Origin: CAAGNP01 sp045603545
GTDB taxonomy: Bacteria > Bacteroidota > Bacteroidia > Bacteroidales > UBA932
NCBI GenBank assembly: GCA_045603545.1
Contig: JAZUMG010000019.1
Span: forward strand, 1-64,000
Direction of reading: 5' to 3'
DNA length: 64,000 bases
Shown here: in pieces, positions 62,493 to 64,000 of the stretch
Position numbering within the stretch: position 1 is the first letter of the stretch
How the letters are laid out: every line of letters begins with the position of its first letter
Translations under genes and position numbers: made by a program
Notes under the pieces: generated by a model
Seen by the model: only the letters and a program-made list of their open reading frames with translations
The model's database searches: none
Told to the model about the DNA's origin: nothing

Positions 62493-63845
62493 ATGAAGAA
62501 TGTATATTTCATAGGGATAGGCGGTATCGGGATGAGTGCAATCGCCCGTTACTTCAAACACGCAGGCTACTGCGTGTCGGGATACGACCGCACCCCCAGC
62601 AAACTCACCGCTGCACTCGAATCTGAAGGGATAGAGATACACTACCAGGAGAGACCAGATCTTGTCCCTGCCGATATAGAAGAGACCCTTGTAATCTACA
62701 CTCCGGCTATCCCGGCAGATATGAAAGAACTTGTGCTTGTTTTTGAAAAAGGGTACAAAGTGGTAAAAAGGTCCCGTGCACTTGGAGAGATTGCTGCACA
62801 GCAGAAATGTCTCGCCATATCGGGCACCCACGGCAAAACCACCACCAGTACCCTGCTGGCACACATCCTTACCCACTCGGGAGAGGGGTGCAATGCATTC
62901 CTCGGCGGAATATCCAAAAACTACCACACAAATCTTCTCCTCTCCAAAAACCAGGTCCTCGTAGCAGAAGCGGATGAGTTTGACAGATCATTCCTCCAGC
63001 TCTTCCCCGATATAGCAGCCATCACCTCGTGTGATGCGGACCATCTGGACATCTACTCTGACCACGACCACGTGAAAGGGGCATTCCGCGAATTTGCCTC
63101 TCAAGTAAAGGGGGCACTGGTAGTGAAAAAAGGGGTAGAGATAACATTTGACACCAAAGCTAACATCTACACCTACAGCTACAACGAAGAGGCTGACTTC
63201 TATGCCTCAGACATAAGGCTGGACGAGTGCGGATACTTCCACTTCACCCTCAACTCCCCTATGGGCCCCATCGAGGAGTGCACCGTTGGTATCCCTGGAT
63301 GGGTAAATGTGGAAAACGGCATTGCTGCAGCTGCTGTCGCACTTCTGCACGGCACCTCACCTGAGGATGTAAAGAGGGGCCTTGCCACCTACGAAGGGGT
63401 TGAGAGGAGATTCGACATCCACATCAACACCCCAAAATGTTCCTATATCGATGACTATGCGCACCACCCCAAAGAGATCTCAGCAGCCATCAGCTCGATA
63501 AGGGACATATTCCCTGGAAGGAGGCTTTGCGCTATTTTCCAGCCGCACCTCTACACCAGAACCAGAGACTTCTACCAGGAGTTTGCACAGAGCCTGAGTG
63601 CACTGGATGAACTTATACTCCTCCCTATCTACCCCGCCAGGGAGCTCCCTATAGAGGGGGTAAATAGCGAGATGATATTGGACCTGGTCACCACAGAGAA
63701 CAAGAAGACAGTATCCAAGGAGAATCTGCTCAAAGAGTTGGAATCGAGGGATATTGACATTCTCATCACTCTGGGTGCAGGAGATATCAGTACATTTACA
63801 GAACCAATTACAGAACTGCTGAAAAAGAGGGTCGGACAGTGCTGA
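62493..63845 (+). CDS. murC: UDP-MurNAc:L-alanine ligase
   Basis: The 450-residue ligase has the N-terminal IGIGGIGMSAIARYF, ATP loop GTHGKTTT and EADEFDRSF. It adds the first amino acid of the stem peptide. Its stop overlaps the start of ftsQ. Confidence 0.96.
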   Translation: MKNVYFIGIGGIGMSAIARYFKHAGYCVSGYDRTPSKLTAALESEGIEIHYQERPDLVPADIEETLVIYTPAIPADMKELVLVFEKGYKVVKRSRALGEIAAQQKCLAISGTHGKTTTSTLLAHILTHSGEGCNAFLGGISKNYHTNLLLSKNQVLVAEADEFDRSFLQLFPDIAAITSCDADHLDIYSDHDHVKGAFREFASQVKGALVVKKGVEITFDTKANIYTYSYNEEADFYASDIRLDECGYFHFTLNSPMGPIEECTVGIPGWVNVENGIAAAAVALLHGTSPEDVKRGLATYEGVERRFDIHINTPKCSYIDDYAHHPKEISAAISSIRDIFPGRRLCAIFQPHLYTRTRDFYQEFAQSLSALDELILLPIYPARELPIEGVNSEMILDLVTTENKKTVSKENLLKELESRDIDILITLGAGDISTFTEPITELLKKRVGQC

Positions 63846-64000
63846 GAAAGATACTTACATATATAGGTTGGATTTTGGTGGCAGCCATACTCGGTGCCTA
63901 CTTCTTCTTCGCCTCCATGCTTAAAGGGAAGGGGAAGGAGGACGACGTGTGCACAGATGTGAAGGTCACCATCCTTGACAGCACTGCCAACAGATTTGTC
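63839..64000 (+). CDS. ftsQ: Cell division protein FtsQ (5' part only)
   Basis: A GTG start at 63839 opens 54 residues to the window edge. They show a short cytoplasmic tail, one transmembrane helix (about 5-27, LTYIGWILVAAILGAYFFFA) and the beginning of the POTRA-like part (VKVTILDSTANRFV). Position after murC and layout identify FtsQ. The start overlaps murC by 7 nt. Confidence 0.85.
   Translation, partial: MLRKILTYIGWILVAAILGAYFFFASMLKGKGKEDDVCTDVKVTILDSTANRFV

Noticed and set aside
1..64000. CRISPR arrays, insertion sequences or integrase genes
   Set aside because: No evenly spaced repeats with unique spacers and no transposase or recombinase ORF were found on either strand.

Overview
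The window is a stretch of chromosome from a member of the Bacteroidota, most likely Bacteroidales. The evidence is the promoter type (TAnnTTTG at -7, with TTG or TTTG about 19-20 bp upstream, before many genes), weak Shine-Dalgarno sequences, lineage-typical proteins (DUF4783, a DksA-like protein with a degenerate zinc finger, a glycogen synthase/phosphorylase fusion, a DcaP-like porin) and a Bacteroidota-style dcw cluster. GC looks to be in the mid-40s by eye. I cannot name a genus. Most of the window is dense housekeeping DNA; the accessory part is 1-4.1 kb plus 9.4-14.5 kb.

Layout. 1-1256 (-): 5'-coding part of a secreted protein with tandem NPCBM-like domains. 1327-2295 (+): pentapeptide-repeat protein with a two-helix channel-like tail. 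2296-4071: mostly gene-free DNA with a structured, possibly attenuator-like segment, a pair of very small overlapping genes, a family of 24-nt repeats and several hairpins. 4072-8767 (-): tRNA-Ser(UGA), lspA, dksA-like, ileS. 8838-15177 (+): cvpA, then a compact operon for two double-glycine leader peptides with their own peptidase-ABC exporter, TolC-like channel and membrane fusion protein, running into tsaB. 15170-31818 (-): thirteen tightly packed genes, from xseA and xseB through a porin and a five-gene glycogen block to ribF, greA, a HIT protein and a thioredoxin-fold lipoprotein. 31869-35852 (+): engB, prs, nadE, a Cys-rich small protein, der. 35870-43832: DUF4783 protein (-), rlmH and a 1180-residue sensor kinase (+), a convergent sigma-54 type response regulator (-), cmk-ispH and efp (+). 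43851-52131: transglutaminase lipoprotein (+), lptB and dnaX (-), a secreted protein, an M16 peptidase and an O-methyltransferase (+), an M23 peptidase (-). 52285-64000 (+): dcw cluster mraZ-rsmH-ftsL-ftsI-murE-mraY-murD-ftsW-murG-murC-ftsQ, cut by the window edge.

The most interesting system is at 9374-14513. It resembles a Gram-negative colicin V-type exporter: a C39 peptidase/ABC transporter, a periplasmic adaptor and an outer membrane factor around two small paralogous peptides, each with a GG leader and a GxxxG motif in the predicted core. A 46-residue single-span membrane peptide precedes it, a dyad symmetry sits upstream, and it lies directly behind cvpA. Other points of note are four 10-bp phased boxes upstream of mraZ that look like a MraZ operator, mutually exclusive pairings around 2390-2512, a sigma-54 activator without a DNA-binding domain, and several -7 elements so close to start codons that near-leaderless transcripts are likely.
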